Positions 35,634-47,318 are shown, counted from the first letter of the stretch. The stretch is 64,000 nt of DNA from Herbivorax alkaliphila (GCF_030848475.1 NZ_JAVDDS010000013.1:1-64000); one strand, 5' to 3'. Notes: generated by a model from the sequence alone, not told the origin. Translations and numbers: made by a program.

Positions 35634-35868
35634 AATGACTTCCCCTTATAAATAATTCTACTTTTCAAAATATTCTCTTTATTAAATAATATTATATGCG
35701 ATGTTATGAAAAAATTCAACTTCAAAACCCTTTGCTCACGGCTGAAGCATCATTTTTTTTAAAAAGGAGACTGTAAGTAGAAATGTGTAAATTAACAATC
35801 CACCTACAATCTCTTCAATATCTCTATGAATATATATCAGAATTAACATATACAAAATTTACATTATA

Positions 35869-37377
35869 TCACCACTCAATCAGGTCAATATATATGCTAA
35901 AACTTCCTTCTCCTATTGTCACACACTGAATACCTATTTGTTGTTCTAAAGTCATATCTAAATCCGTCGGCAGATTAATAGTAAATTCATTCCATGCATC
36001 TTTTTTTATATTTCCATATCTTTTCCATGATGAATACCACTTTATGTTTTCATAATCACCTTCAAAAGGCATAACATATGGTTGTATAGCTCTTATTGGA
36101 GCCCCTGATGGTACCCATATCCTAAAAGTCACCTTTGAACCAGATGGTATGATAGTATACAAATCTTTTCCTATACCCAATGTTTCACTTTCAGAAGCTG
36201 TTATATCCCATTTTAAAGATCTATTTCCATCATAATATTTTTTTGTTGTGTTAGATATACTAGATAAATTATTATTTGTTATAAACCCTTCAGTACTACC
36301 ATCTTCCCAGTTAATTTTGACATTGTTACTTGAACAAAGTTTAACAGTAACCTTTTTTTTATAAGTAGTTGTTAGCCCTAATTTGTTAGTAACACTTAAT
36401 TTTACTAAATAATCTCCAGGTTCTGTATATTTGTGTGCTACAACTTCCCCAAATCCGTTAACTCCGTCTCCAAAATCCCACGAATATTGTATAATATCTC
36501 CATCAAAATCATGTGAATTTGTCGCATCAAAATTCACAATATCACCTATTGTCACTTCCTTAGGTGTATAACTAAAAGAAGCTGTAGGTTTGATTTTTTC
36601 TTTTGTGTTGTCTTCTCCTCTTTTGGTCAATTTGTTTATCATGTACGTTATATCCTTACTTTTTATATCTTCAATATTATAGTTAAGCCCTCTTTTTTCC
36701 AACTCTTCAAACAACACATACTTTGACATAGAAATATTGTTTTGTCTAGCATTTTTATAAACTTCAGATGAAACCATTATAGTATGGAAGTTAATTTGAG
36801 AATCTTGGTATTTTGATGTCCATGTTTTCAAATTATCTAAAATTCTTTTTAAATTTTTTTCCTCTTTTTTTTCATTTACATATCTTTCTGCTAAACAAGC
36901 TGTAATAATAACCTCATTTGATTTATAACTAATTAAATCCATGTTAATTGACTTTTCTAAAATTTCTTCCATAGCTCTATCTAAAGACTTATTCTTAATG
37001 TTTAAGTTTTTTAAAAATTCTTTTGCATTGTCATTAAACGACATTGTTTTTATTACTATATTATTTGAGTCAACTATCATTTCAAAGCTTGGATTAATAT
37101 CTACATCTATATATGCATATATGTCCTCGTCAGGAATAACACTATGTAATAAAAATATTAAAATAAAAATAGAACTTGCAACCGTTAAAAACTGTACAAA
37201 CTTAATAATCGTTTTTTTATGAGTAGCTTTTTTAAACATTCTTCCTGCTTTTCTATTATCTATTAAGTCTAGTTCTTCAAGAACCTTTTCCTTAGTACAA
37301 ACAACTAGCTCCTCAGAAGGCAATATTTCTTTCGAATTGATTTTCTTTAGTAGTTTTTCTAGTTTTTCATGATTCAT
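35869..37377 (-). CDS. Hybrid RsgI-like anti-sigma factor with PKD and carbohydrate-binding-like domains
   Basis: A single membrane helix (about 57-80) separates a 55-residue cytoplasmic part from an extracellular region. The region just outside, IYAYIDVDINPSFEM, is the signature of the RsgI periplasmic domain, where autoproteolysis occurs between Asn and Pro (here N94-P95). A PKD domain follows (about 262-348, with YSWDFGDG and YLVKLSVTN). A C-terminal beta-sandwich (about 352-502) resembles a CBM. In Clostridium thermocellum such proteins sense polysaccharide outside and release their sigma factor. The cytoplasmic part does not look like the RsgI-N domain that binds SigI, which fits pairing with the adjacent ECF sigma factor. 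The start overlaps the sigma gene by 11 bases, indicating coupling. Confidence 0.82.
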   Translation of the reverse strand: MNHEKLEKLLKKINSKEILPSEELVVCTKEKVLEELDLIDNRKAGRMFKKATHKKTIIKFVQFLTVASSIFILIFLLHSVIPDEDIYAYIDVDINPSFEMIVDSNNIVIKTMSFNDNAKEFLKNLNIKNKSLDRAMEEILEKSINMDLISYKSNEVIITACLAERYVNEKKEEKNLKRILDNLKTWTSKYQDSQINFHTIMVSSEVYKNARQNNISMSKYVLFEELEKRGLNYNIEDIKSKDITYMINKLTKRGEDNTKEKIKPTASFSYTPKEVTIGDIVNFDATNSHDFDGDIIQYSWDFGDGVNGFGEVVAHKYTEPGDYLVKLSVTNKLGLTTTYKKKVTVKLCSSNNVKINWEDGSTEGFITNNNLSSISNTTKKYYDGNRSLKWDITASESETLGIGKDLYTIIPSGSKVTFRIWVPSGAPIRAIQPYVMPFEGDYENIKWYSSWKRYGNIKKDAWNEFTINLPTDLDMTLEQQIGIQCVTIGEGSFSIYIDLIEW

Positions 37378-37945
37378 AACTATATCCTCCTTTCTCCATC
37401 AATTCTTTTAGTTTCCGTATTCCTCTGTTTAAACGGGATTTCACTGTGCCTAAAGGAATATCCAATACTCTTGATATCTGATTATAGTTCATTTCCTTAT
37501 AATAATATAAAATAATTGGTATTCTATAAGTGTCTGGCAAGCCACTCACAAATTTCTCTAGTTCTTTTGTTGACTCTTCATCTATCAAATGTGTTTCTGG
37601 ATGGAATTTGCTTTCAGGAACATTTGAAAACACACTTTCCTTTTTTTCATTTGTAAAAAAATCTTTTATTATATTTAGCCATCGTTTTTGTTTTCTATAT
37701 CTATCTCTATATAAGTTAATAGTAATAGTATAAAGCCATGTATCAAAAGATTTGTTTTCATTATAACAATCAAGGTTCCTTACAACTCTTACCCATATGT
37801 CCTGAAAAAGATCCTCAGCATCAAACCTGTTATTAGTAAGTTGACAGCACAATTTGTAAATCTGATTTTTATGTATATCTATTAGATTTAATAATTTATT
37901 ACGTTTATCGAAACATCCAGCATCCTGAAAATCAGTAATCTCCAA
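37367..37945 (-). CDS. ECF-type sigma factor
   Basis: Region 2 is seen in NNRFDAEDLFQDIWVRVVRN and FDTWLYTITINLYRDRYRK. Region 4 is seen in LPDTYRIPIILYYYKEMNYN and ISRVLDIPLGTVKSRLNRGI. At about 192 residues it is a group 4 (ECF) sigma factor, not SigI, which lacks this region 4. I choose the TTG at 37945 behind AGGTGTGAG; a TTG at 37966 has no site. With the coupled anti-sigma it forms an envelope-sensing switch, probably for polysaccharide-degradation genes such as the adjacent GH9 enzyme (inference). Confidence 0.85.
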   Translation of the reverse strand: MEITDFQDAGCFDKRNKLLNLIDIHKNQIYKLCCQLTNNRFDAEDLFQDIWVRVVRNLDCYNENKSFDTWLYTITINLYRDRYRKQKRWLNIIKDFFTNEKKESVFSNVPESKFHPETHLIDEESTKELEKFVSGLPDTYRIPIILYYYKEMNYNQISRVLDIPLGTVKSRLNRGIRKLKELMEKGGYSYES

Positions 37946-38027
37946 ATACTCACACCTGCCTCTCAAGTTTTTTGCTTGTACATAATTTAAATCCTTAATA
38001 TATATCGCAATGTTTTATTATATACTT

Positions 38028-38062
38028 AATTTTTTAAGTAGTCTTTAAATGCTTAAAAAATT
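38028..38062. repeat. 11-base inverted repeat upstream of the sigma gene
   Basis: AATTTTTTAAG (38028-38038) and CTTAAAAAATT (38052-38062) lie about 85-115 bases upstream of the sigma factor start. It may be an operator or a relic terminator. Otherwise the 320-base spacer between the GH9 enzyme and the sigma gene holds only the GH9 terminator. Confidence 0.45.
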
Positions 38063-38190
38063 ATGGTCATATATCTATATAGTACAACCCCTCATAATAC
38101 ATTTACGTTTGTATTCTTGAAAAGTTCCATAAAATTTCTTAAGAATTTTGAAACCAAGATTTTATCTCTTATGATAGGCACACATAAAAT

Positions 38191-38216
38191 AATGCTGCCC
38201 CTTAGTGGGCAGCATT
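38191..38216 (-). terminator. Terminator of the GH9 gene
   Basis: AATGCTGCCC pairs perfectly with GGGCAGCATT, with ATTTTAT after the stem on the minus strand, about 50 bases after the stop codon. Confidence 0.8.
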
Positions 38217-38264
38217 ACACAAAAAACTATAAACTAAATACAAAAATCACTTTTTATATATTCT

Positions 38265-40772
38265 TTAGTTTGTATGAGGAAGTTCTTGTATTTGTTCAAG
38301 TAGGTATCTTTTTAGAATTGCACAGTCGGTAGAGTCAATTATTCCATCACGGTTTAAATCAGCAACTATCAACTCATCCTTTACAGGAAGATCCAATGTT
38401 ATCCGTAAAATATATCTTTTCATTAGGGTATAGTCTGTAGAATCAACTTTACCATCACCATTCAAATCTCCAACTAATTGATTATTTTGCGAAGTTTCTA
38501 TACTGTCAGCAAATGCAACCATAAACACAAGAAGAGCATTCCAAGCAATAGTGTGCTCATTTGTGGTAAAGTTAGAAGCACTATCTAGATAACATTTGGC
38601 TGGGAATATTGATAATCCTTCACCTTCATATTTATTAGGACCTCCTGGCATAATCCCCTTGGGAATACCTGGTAGTCCATCTTCACTCCATGTAGCAAAT
38701 ATTTCTTTAATAGAATCATCTCCATATCCAGATACAAAACTCTTTCTCATAGGATTTGCTCCTAATATCCAGTTTAATGAAGAAAATGCCATCCTTTTAA
38801 TGTCATCGTTGTTTGTTCCAAGAATTACAGAACCAATCAAAGCTTCCCTCGGCAAACCGAGTATTATACTGTTGCTACCCCAGTAATAATTACCGTATTG
38901 AATCACATTACCCCATGGGTTGTTTTTGTACCTGTTTATTGTATTGTTTGTCCATGTAGCAAATTTATCCCTGTACCAAATCTCAATTTCACTACTGGGG
39001 TTTTGAGATTTCATGTAATGAAAAAATCCATTATTCCACGGAATAGACCAATCCCCGCTTGTACCCTCTAAAGTACTAGCTGCATTCATATAATTTGCCT
39101 CTATGTAATCATTATAACTTGAATCATCAGTAACTCTATACATAGATCCAGCAGCCCAAAACCTTTCACATTCATCAGAATCTGTGGTATAAGGTCCATC
39201 TGGAGAGCTAATATTATCGGGATTTTCAAGAAGAAACTGCCATCCTTCCTTAGCAGCATCTAAGCATTTTTGAGCAAACACTGAATCATATTTTTCATAT
39301 ATTATTGAAGCATGAGCTAAAACTGCAACTGCACTTGCAGTATCGACTGTAGATCTTATATTTGTAGTATCACCTTGTTTATCCATTATAACTCTTTCGC
39401 CACTTGTAAAGTTATCTGTAAATGTGACCCGTGGGTAGAAACCACCGCTTATTGAATCTTGCATTTTTAAAATCCACTCAAGCTCCCACCTTACCTCGTC
39501 AAGTATATCAGGAACACCATTTCCGCTTTCAGGAATATTATTCTGATTATCAGAAAATACCTCAGGGAACATTTCATAAGCCCACAATAGAGTAGATATC
39601 GCCTCCGCTCCAGTACTTACATACTTATTAGGATCACCTGCATCATACCATCCCTTTGATACATCTTTTGTAATAGAAGAATCAGAGGCAAAAGGACAAT
39701 TAAAATCCTGAGGTGTTCTATCTTCTCTAGGGTAATCTGTGCAATAGGGAGCCACTAGGTCTATATTTGCACGTTGATAATAAAAGTATCTTGTTGCATC
39801 AGTCAATAGATTCTCATAAATGTCATTTCCTATCTTAAATCTAGGAGAATTATCTATGCCATCTGCACTAACTGTAATGTAATAAAGACCAGATTCTTCT
39901 AGATCCGTAAATATAGCTTTTAAAACCTTTTCTCCAGAATCATATTCGTCATACTCTGTAACTAGATCCAATTGACCACTATAAGCAACTGAGTTGTCAG
40001 AAACCCTCTTTACTTGAAACTCTGTTCCCACAGTAGCATTAAAATCATCCTGGAATCCTGTAACAAAGGCATATTTTTCAGAAGATTCCAAAAAACCTAC
40101 TTGATTTACTTTAATAGCAGGAAATGCATTTTCTTTGTCAGGAGATGTTAATTTAAGTTGATTTATCCAAACACAAAATGGCTCCTCACCCACTCTGTCC
40201 AAGACGATAGCCTTTGCATTGTATGGATCCATATCCAGTGATGGATCTAAAATATCCTTTAAAGGTATCTTTACGTGTTGCCACTCAGTAGTAACTGTGC
40301 AGTAATCTGTTATTGGTTTTGTTATTCTATTCTCTACTCCAGATGAACGCTCGGTCACATTATCAATTGCACCAATTAAAAACTCTTCTCCTCCATTTTC
40401 GCCTTTTACATAAAATTCTAGATGTCCATTTGGAACATAGCGAGATACATCATGGCTATTCCATTCTGCCAATGTAAGTATCACCGTCATCCACCCAGAT
40501 GTAAGCGTACTTGTAAGATTAAATCTCAAAGAAGGTAAATTTTCATATGTTACTTCAGAATCAACAGGTAAATTACCATTTACAGTTTCCAATTCATCTG
40601 CACCAGACCCAGACCACCCGCTGACATTGTCTTTAAATACATAAAAGTCTGGAAGATCCCTCCATCCTTCAGGTGCACTTGCACTTGCATTAACTACCGT
40701 CATTATAGTAGTTAGAGACGTACATAATATTACAACACACATAATCAAAGCAAATAGATTCCTAATTTTCAT
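38265..40772 (-). CDS. Cellulosomal GH9 glycoside hydrolase with N-terminal CBM-like domain and type I dockerin
   Basis: An 835-residue secreted enzyme. It has a signal peptide (1-33, ending NASASA), then a CBM30-like beta-sandwich (about 40-212) and an Ig-like CelD_N domain (about 217-315). A GH9 catalytic domain (about 320-750) follows, with KGWYDAGDPNKYVSTG (catalytic Asp at about 377-380) and the general-acid Glu in TTNEHTIAWNA. The C-terminal 70 residues are a dockerin with two Ca-binding repeats (DLNGDGKVDSTDYTLMKRY and DLNRDGIIDSTDCAILKRY). Ser-Thr and Lys-Arg at the recognition sites predict C. thermocellum-type cohesin specificity. The usual His-Arg motif after SGYG is not evident (SGYGDDSIKEIFATWSED). 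The ATG at 40772 follows GGGAGGG. Confidence 0.9.
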   Translation of the reverse strand: MKIRNLFALIMCVVILCTSLTTIMTVVNASASAPEGWRDLPDFYVFKDNVSGWSGSGADELETVNGNLPVDSEVTYENLPSLRFNLTSTLTSGWMTVILTLAEWNSHDVSRYVPNGHLEFYVKGENGGEEFLIGAIDNVTERSSGVENRITKPITDYCTVTTEWQHVKIPLKDILDPSLDMDPYNAKAIVLDRVGEEPFCVWINQLKLTSPDKENAFPAIKVNQVGFLESSEKYAFVTGFQDDFNATVGTEFQVKRVSDNSVAYSGQLDLVTEYDEYDSGEKVLKAIFTDLEESGLYYITVSADGIDNSPRFKIGNDIYENLLTDATRYFYYQRANIDLVAPYCTDYPREDRTPQDFNCPFASDSSITKDVSKGWYDAGDPNKYVSTGAEAISTLLWAYEMFPEVFSDNQNNIPESGNGVPDILDEVRWELEWILKMQDSISGGFYPRVTFTDNFTSGERVIMDKQGDTTNIRSTVDTASAVAVLAHASIIYEKYDSVFAQKCLDAAKEGWQFLLENPDNISSPDGPYTTDSDECERFWAAGSMYRVTDDSSYNDYIEANYMNAASTLEGTSGDWSIPWNNGFFHYMKSQNPSSEIEIWYRDKFATWTNNTINRYKNNPWGNVIQYGNYYWGSNSIILGLPREALIGSVILGTNNDDIKRMAFSSLNWILGANPMRKSFVSGYGDDSIKEIFATWSEDGLPGIPKGIMPGGPNKYEGEGLSIFPAKCYLDSASNFTTNEHTIAWNALLVFMVAFADSIETSQNNQLVGDLNGDGKVDSTDYTLMKRYILRITLDLPVKDELIVADLNRDGIIDSTDCAILKRYLLEQIQELPHTN

Positions 40773-41389
40773 ACCTATACCCTCCCATAAACATTTTAAA
40801 AAACAATACATAAGGTTTTACTGTAATTCTTCTCTCAATAGTTTTATACGCCTCATAATTATTTATGTTCCAAAATTATATTGTTTTCATATCTGAAAAT
40901 AATTTAGATATTAGAATGAATTAATCTATATCTCAAGTTGTCGCACCTTGAAAAATCAAGCAAGAAATTAACTTTAAAAACAAGTTATTTGCTTGATAAG
41001 CAACATTTTTAAGCTTTTAAAAATAAAAAATGCCTACTAAACAAAAATTTTTCTCTTTAACTATTGGCAAATATTATATATATATAATATTAAACAGAAA
41101 GGTTTGATAACTATATATTAGTGTCCATTGTATAGTTATCTTTTAATGCTTTTTTGAATAAATAATTACATAAAAAGTTTGCCATGGCTAAAGTATACGC
41201 TTTTTACGTAATTAGAGGTATCCTTAACACCCAAAGCAAGTTCATTTAATTTCAAAAAAGCACTATTAAGCAAAGGAACAAAATCTATTTTAGCTTTTGT
41301 TCCTTTGTTCTCTATTGTTAGTTTGATAACTATACTATTATTTAATATAATAGTATATGTAATTTTTTTATAATTTAGAGGTTAAAACA
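40773..41389. other. Spacer rich in inverted and direct repeats
   Basis: A 600-base region without genes between the divergent GH9 and hypothetical genes. GTTTGATAACTATA occurs twice in direct orientation (41102-41115 and 41321-41334). The first copy is also partly inverted at 41131-41140 (TATAGTTATC). A 13-base perfect inverted repeat CAAAGGAACAAAA lies at 41271-41283 and 41295-41307. An 11-base palindrome TATACTATTAT lies at 41331-41341 and 41347-41357, just upstream of the plus-strand gene. Promoters of both genes must be here. Confidence 0.55.
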
Positions 41390-42097
41390 ATGAGACAAAA
41401 AATAGTGGTAGTAGTCATATTTTTATTATTTATTGCTTTATCTAGCACCTTGTATTACCAATACAAAGAAAACCAAAAATACATAAGTTATTTATCATCT
41501 ACTACATTTACTGATTTTTCTTCAAGGATACATTCACCAATACAATACAATAGAGAAATGTACAGTGATATTATAGAATCCGAAACCATTTCAATCTATC
41601 AGTTGGAACAATTGTTAAGGTATAATTCTGCTATATCTAGGAAAATTCATAAATACGATAAATTAGCTTTAAATACCTTAAATCGCATAGACGATATTGA
41701 TGATTCTTTTTTTAGAAATCCTGAAAGTATTGGGAATTTTTTTATTTTATTTGCCAAAAGCTTATCTCAAGAGGATGGTTATAAAAACTATCAAGCATGG
41801 CTTTTAGAGACAGATGACTCAAAAGAATATCCTTTGAATCAATCCCAATTAGAAAAAATATTAATAATTCAATCTGTAAATGAATTGTGGAAACAGTCCT
41901 TTTTAGAACACCTTGGTGATGTGCTTTATCCAGATAAAGGAGGTGTAAGAACAAGCAGTACTGCTAAGTATCACAAAAACGGAATAAAAGATGATTATTG
42001 GGTGAATATTATTCTTTCTATGAAGGAAAAAACAAATGAATTCTTAAAATCCTATGAATCAGCCGATACCTTGGGCGATATTTTGCTTGATTATTGA
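41390..42097 (+). CDS. Membrane-anchored hypothetical protein
   Basis: A 235-residue protein with one N-terminal hydrophobic segment (IVVVVIFLLFIALSSTLYY, about 4-22) and a hydrophilic extracellular region without Cys. No domain is recognised. The segment YPDKGGVRTSSTAKY is Gly/Ser-rich and the rest is helical (HKYDKLALNTLNRIDDIDD). The ATG follows a weak AGAGGTT site. It stands alone, behind a palindromic operator-like sequence at 41331-41357. Confidence 0.55.
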   Translation: MRQKIVVVVIFLLFIALSSTLYYQYKENQKYISYLSSTTFTDFSSRIHSPIQYNREMYSDIIESETISIYQLEQLLRYNSAISRKIHKYDKLALNTLNRIDDIDDSFFRNPESIGNFFILFAKSLSQEDGYKNYQAWLLETDDSKEYPLNQSQLEKILIIQSVNELWKQSFLEHLGDVLYPDKGGVRTSSTAKYHKNGIKDDYWVNIILSMKEKTNEFLKSYESADTLGDILLDY

Positions 42098-42280
42098 TAT
42101 ACGCCAATGCTAAATATTAGGGCTTTAGAATATGATTAACATTCACGTGTTTACCAAAGATTTGAATAATTATGTAATTAACAAGCAGTATTAGTTTAAT
42201 AAATTGTCTCTTTAAGTAATAATTAATGAGTCTAGATATAAATAATTATTTTGGAAACCACATTTTAGCCTATTATAACC

Positions 42281-42308
42281 CTCAGGTGGAGATTATACTC
42301 CACCCGAG
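42281..42308 (-). terminator. Hairpin after gpmI
   Basis: CTCAGGTGGAG pairs with CTCCACCCGAG around ATTATA, about 30 bases after the gpmI stop. The T run is poor, so termination may be weak. Confidence 0.55.
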
Positions 42309-42336
42309 TTCCATATATTTAACTTAAGCTAACAGT

Positions 42337-43872
42337 TTACTTTTTCACTATAGACTCTCCTGTCATTTCGTTAGGTTTGTCAACGCCCATAATATCAAGC
42401 ATTGTAGGAGCAAGATCTGCTAATCGACCTTCTTTTAGAGAAGCATCACCTAAACCTATTGCAATTAAGGGAACAGGATTTGTTGTATGTGCTGTAAAAG
42501 CACCTCCACTATGGTAATCCTTCATTTGCTCAGAGTTACCATGGTCTGCAGTAATTAACGCTACCCCACCCTGATTTAGTATTGCAGGTATAACTCTTCC
42601 AAGACACTCATCAATAGCTTCTATAGCAGATTTAGCTGCATCAAAATCACCTGTATGTCCAACCATATCAGGATTTGCATAGTTTAATACTATTACATCA
42701 TAAGCTTTTTTATCTATTCTCTTTACAACCTCATCAGTTACTTCATATGCACTCATTTCAGGCTGCATATCATAAGTTGCAACTTTAGGAGATGGTATTA
42801 AAGCTCTGTCTTCTCCCTCATACACAGCTTCCACTCCTCCATTAAAGAAGAATGTTACATGTGCATATTTTTCAGTTTCTGCAATTCTAAGCTGCTTATA
42901 ACCTAACTTACTGATGTACTCTCCAAAAGTATTTTTAAGGCTTTCTGGCTTAAATGCCACCTGCACATTTTCAAAAGTTTTATCATACTGTGTCATACAT
43001 ACAAAGTGTACAGGAAAATATCCTTTTTCTCTTTCAAAGCCTTTAAAATCAGCATCTGTAAATGTTCTTGTTATTTCTCTTGCCCTATCAGGTCTGAAAT
43101 TAAAAAATATGATTGAGTCATTTTCGCCTATAGCTGCTACAGGAGTATCATTGTCTTTAATTACAGTAGGCTTTACAAATTCATCATATTCTTCACGTTT
43201 ATATGACTCTTCAACAGCTTCAACTGAACTTTGAGCCTCTAACCCTTTAGATAGTACCATAGCATCATAGGCAAGCTGAACTCTTTCCCATCTGTTATCT
43301 CTGTCCATTGCATAGTACCTTCCCATTACAGAAGCAATTTTACCTACACCTATTTCTTTTAGCTTTTCCTCTAATTCTTCAACATATCCCTTTGCACTGT
43401 CTGGCGGCACATCTCTTCCATCAAAGAAACAGTGCACATATACATCGTTGAGATTTTTTTTCTTAGCCAATTCCAATAATCCATACAAATGGGTATTATG
43501 GCTATGTACACCTCCATCAGATAAAAGACCAAACAAATGAAGCTTGGAATTGTGTTTTTTGCAATTTTCTATAGCATCAATAAACTCTTTCTTTTCAAAG
43601 AAATCGCCGTCTTTAATAGATTTTGTGATACGGGTAAGTTCCTGATATACAATTCTTCCTGCCCCAATATTTGTATGCCCTACTTCCGAGTTACCCATCT
43701 GTCCATCAGGAAGTCCTACATCCATTCCACTTGTCTTAATAACGGTGTTGGGATACTCTTTCATAAGCCTGTCAATGTTAGGTTTGTTGGCAGCTTTTAT
43801 AGCATTTCCATCATCTTTTGGATTTAATCCAAAACCATCTAAAATAATTAACGCAACCAATTTATCTTTCAT
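42337..43872 (-). CDS. gpmI: 2,3-bisphosphoglycerate-independent phosphoglycerate mutase
   Basis: GpmI interconverts 3- and 2-phosphoglycerate through a phosphoserine. The N-terminal [12 protein letters not shown] binds metal and the catalytic Ser is in [41 protein letters not shown] and [11 protein letters not shown] are complete. The ATG at 43872 lies behind GGAAGG; the ATG at 43896 adds eight unsupported residues. At 511 residues the length is normal. It is the last gene of the glycolytic run. Confidence 0.96.
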   Translation of the reverse strand: MKDKLVALIILDGFGLNPKDDGNAIKAANKPNIDRLMKEYPNTVIKTSGMDVGLPDGQMGNSEVGHTNIGAGRIVYQELTRITKSIKDGDFFEKKEFIDAIENCKKHNSKLHLFGLLSDGGVHSHNTHLYGLLELAKKKNLNDVYVHCFFDGRDVPPDSAKGYVEELEEKLKEIGVGKIASVMGRYYAMDRDNRWERVQLAYDAMVLSKGLEAQSSVEAVEESYKREEYDEFVKPTVIKDNDTPVAAIGENDSIIFFNFRPDRAREITRTFTDADFKGFEREKGYFPVHFVCMTQYDKTFENVQVAFKPESLKNTFGEYISKLGYKQLRIAETEKYAHVTFFFNGGVEAVYEGEDRALIPSPKVATYDMQPEMSAYEVTDEVVKRIDKKAYDVIVLNYANPDMVGHTGDFDAAKSAIEAIDECLGRVIPAILNQGGVALITADHGNSEQMKDYHSGGAFTAHTTNPVPLIAIGLGDASLKEGRLADLAPTMLDIMGVDKPNEMTGESIVKK

Positions 43873-43920
43873 ACTATAACCTTCCTTTCTTTTCATAGTT
43901 GAAAAAACAAGATTTCAAAA

Positions 43921-43957
43921 TTTAAACCCCCTTATGTCAATTAAAAGGGGGTTTAAA
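43921..43957 (-). terminator. Terminator between tpiA and gpmI
   Basis: TTTAAACCCCCTT and AAGGGGGTTTAAA form a 13-base perfect stem between the two genes, so gpmI may be expressed partly by read-through. Confidence 0.7.
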
Positions 43958-43978
43958 ATATTAACATATGTTTCATTA

Positions 43979-44734
43979 CTATTTATTGTAATTAACTATT
44001 TTTTCAAACTCGTCTAGCTTGAGGCTTGCACCACCTACAAGTCCTCCATCTATATCAGGCATATTGAAAAGTTCTGCTGCATTTGCAGCCTTGACACTTC
44101 CACCATACTGTATTCTAACAGCCTCTGCCACGTCTTTTCCATAAAGTTCCTCTACAACTTTTCTTATTACAGCACAAACTTCCTGTGCCTGCTGGCTTGT
44201 AGCTGTCTTACCTGTTCCAATAGCCCATATAGGTTCGTAAGCTATAACAGTTTCTTTAACTTGATCTGCACTAAGACCTAAAAGAGCTATTTTTACTTGA
44301 TATCTTACCAACTCAGAAGTTATGCCCTGCTCTCTTTGTGTCAATGACTCTCCAACACAAATAATAGGCTTTAGTCCATATTTAAACGCTGCGTGAGCTT
44401 TTTTGTTTACTGTCTCATCAGTTTCTGCAAAGTACTGCCTTCTTTCAGAGTGCCCTATTATAACATAGTCCACTTCCAAATCAGCTAACATAGGACCGGA
44501 TACTTCACCTGTAAAAGCCCCATTTTCTTCCCAATGCATATTTTGTGCTGCCACTTTTATATTTGAACCTTCAACAGTTTTTTTAACTAATGGAATACAC
44601 ACGAAAGGCACCCCTGCAACAACTTCCGTATCAGCACCCGCAACTTTTTCTTTTAAATCCTGAACAAATTCAACTGCTTCTTTAGCTGTTTTGTTCATTT
44701 TCCAGTTTCCTGCTGCAATCTTTTTTCTACTCAC
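43979..44734 (-). CDS. tpiA: Triosephosphate isomerase
   Basis: A complete TIM barrel of 251 residues with the N-terminal Lys in [10 protein letters not shown], catalytic His in [12 protein letters not shown], Glu in [14 protein letters not shown] and the phosphate loop GGLVGGASL. It begins 13 bases after pgk. Confidence 0.97.
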   Translation of the reverse strand: MSRKKIAAGNWKMNKTAKEAVEFVQDLKEKVAGADTEVVAGVPFVCIPLVKKTVEGSNIKVAAQNMHWEENGAFTGEVSGPMLADLEVDYVIIGHSERRQYFAETDETVNKKAHAAFKYGLKPIICVGESLTQREQGITSELVRYQVKIALLGLSADQVKETVIAYEPIWAIGTGKTATSQQAQEVCAVIRKVVEELYGKDVAEAVRIQYGGSVKAANAAELFNMPDIDGGLVGGASLKLDEFEKIVNYNK

Positions 44735-44747
44735 TATATTTTCCCCC

Positions 44748-45941
44748 TTATTTGTCCATTAAAACATCTATTCCTGGAAGTACCTTTCCTTCAAGGAACT
44801 CTAAAGAAGCTCCTCCTCCAGTAGATATATGAGTTATTTTATCGGCATAACCAAGTTGCTCAACAGCTGCTGCTGAATCACCGCCGCCAATAATAGAAGT
44901 TGCACCTGACTCTGCAACTGCCTTTGCAATTGCTTTTGATCCATTTGCAAAATTAGGAAATTCAAAAACTCCCATAGGTCCATTCCAAACAGTTACTTTT
45001 GCATTTTTTAATTCATTTGAAAATAATTCTATAGTCTTAGGGCCTATATCCATACCCATCCAACCATCAGGAATTTTACTTGACTCAACTACCTGGCTTT
45101 CTGAATCATTTTTAAATTCAGTTGCTATAACGTTGTCTACTGGAAGTAGCATTTTAACACCTTTTTTCTCTGCCTTTTCCAATAAACTTTTAGCCAATTC
45201 AACTTTATCGTCTTCACATATGGAAGTACCTACTCCATATCCTTTAGCTTTAAAGAATGTATACGCCATTCCCCCACCAATTATAAGAGTATCTACTTTT
45301 TCAATAAGATTTTCTATAACAGCTATTTTATCTGATACTTTAGCTCCACCTAATATTGCTACAAAAGGCCTTTCTGGATTTGAAAGAGCTTTTCCCATAA
45401 AGTCAATTTCTTTCTTTATAAGATATCCACAAGCTGCCGGAAGATTATCTGCAAGACCTGCTGTTGAAGCATGTGCTCTATGAGCAGTTCCAAATGCATC
45501 GTTTACATATATTTCTGCCATACTTGCCAATTCTTTAGCAAAAGCAGCATCATTTTTAGTTTCTTCTTTATGAAATCTTACATTTTCAAGTATAAGAACT
45601 TCACCTTCTTTTAAAGAAGCTGCCTTTTCTTTTGCATCTTCTCCAATTACATCTTTAGCCATTATTATTTCTTTTCCTAAAAGCTCTCCTAATCTGTCAG
45701 CCGTCGGCTTCATACTGAATTTGTCTTCAAAGCCATTTTTAGGTCTTCCCAAATGTGACACAAGTATTGTTTTTGCACCATTGTCAACCAAGTATTTGAT
45801 GGTAGGAAGTGCACCAACAATTCTCTTGTCATCTGTGATTTTTTTGTTTTCATCTAAAGGCACATTAAAATCAACTCTTACAATAACTTTTTTGCCTTTA
45901 ACATCTATATCTTCAATAGTTTTTTTATTCATCATTCCCAT
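44748..45941 (-). CDS. pgk: Phosphoglycerate kinase
   Basis: PGK with [33 protein letters not shown] and [11 protein letters not shown]. The length of 397 residues is standard. The ATG at 45941 stands seven bases after AAGGAGA. Two further in-frame ATGs lie at codons 3 and 4. Confidence 0.97.
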   Translation of the reverse strand: MGMMNKKTIEDIDVKGKKVIVRVDFNVPLDENKKITDDKRIVGALPTIKYLVDNGAKTILVSHLGRPKNGFEDKFSMKPTADRLGELLGKEIIMAKDVIGEDAKEKAASLKEGEVLILENVRFHKEETKNDAAFAKELASMAEIYVNDAFGTAHRAHASTAGLADNLPAACGYLIKKEIDFMGKALSNPERPFVAILGGAKVSDKIAVIENLIEKVDTLIIGGGMAYTFFKAKGYGVGTSICEDDKVELAKSLLEKAEKKGVKMLLPVDNVIATEFKNDSESQVVESSKIPDGWMGMDIGPKTIELFSNELKNAKVTVWNGPMGVFEFPNFANGSKAIAKAVAESGATSIIGGGDSAAAVEQLGYADKITHISTGGGASLEFLEGKVLPGIDVLMDK

Positions 45942-46035
45942 AAGTTCACTCTCCTTAACATACTGTAATTTTATATCCCCTTAATTTTTGATAACATCAA
46001 ACTTAAAATATGTATATTTTACCACATTTATTTTT

Positions 46036-46066
46036 AAAAAGGCTCGGTTATATAACCGAACCTTTT
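46036..46066 (-). terminator. Hairpin between gap and pgk
   Basis: TCGGTTATATAACCGA is a perfect palindrome extended by AAAAGG/CCTTTT, with TTTTTA following on the minus strand. It may terminate gap transcripts and leave pgk to a second promoter or to read-through. Confidence 0.7.
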
Positions 46067-46092
46067 AATGCAATCTTATAAGTCTAAATCAA

Positions 46093-47106
<1,014 letters not shown>

Positions 47107-47318
47107 TTATTCCTCCTATGTAATTATTAGTACTTATTATAAGCTACATGGTAGCATAAATGCAAAAATATATTCATAAACTGCAAATATATAATACACC
47201 ATGAATATTTTATATTATTTCTTTTTGATTTTCAATACCTATATCAAAAAAATAATTAATTTTTTAACAAAGTTCATATAGTATTTAATAAAAGTAGTAT
47301 ACCCACCTATTTTATTTT

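Noticed and set aside
37367-37945. SigI-type sigma factor, expected from the RsgI-like partner
   Set aside because: Clear ECF region 2 and region 4 motifs and a length of about 192 residues fit RpoE-like sigma factors, not SigI.
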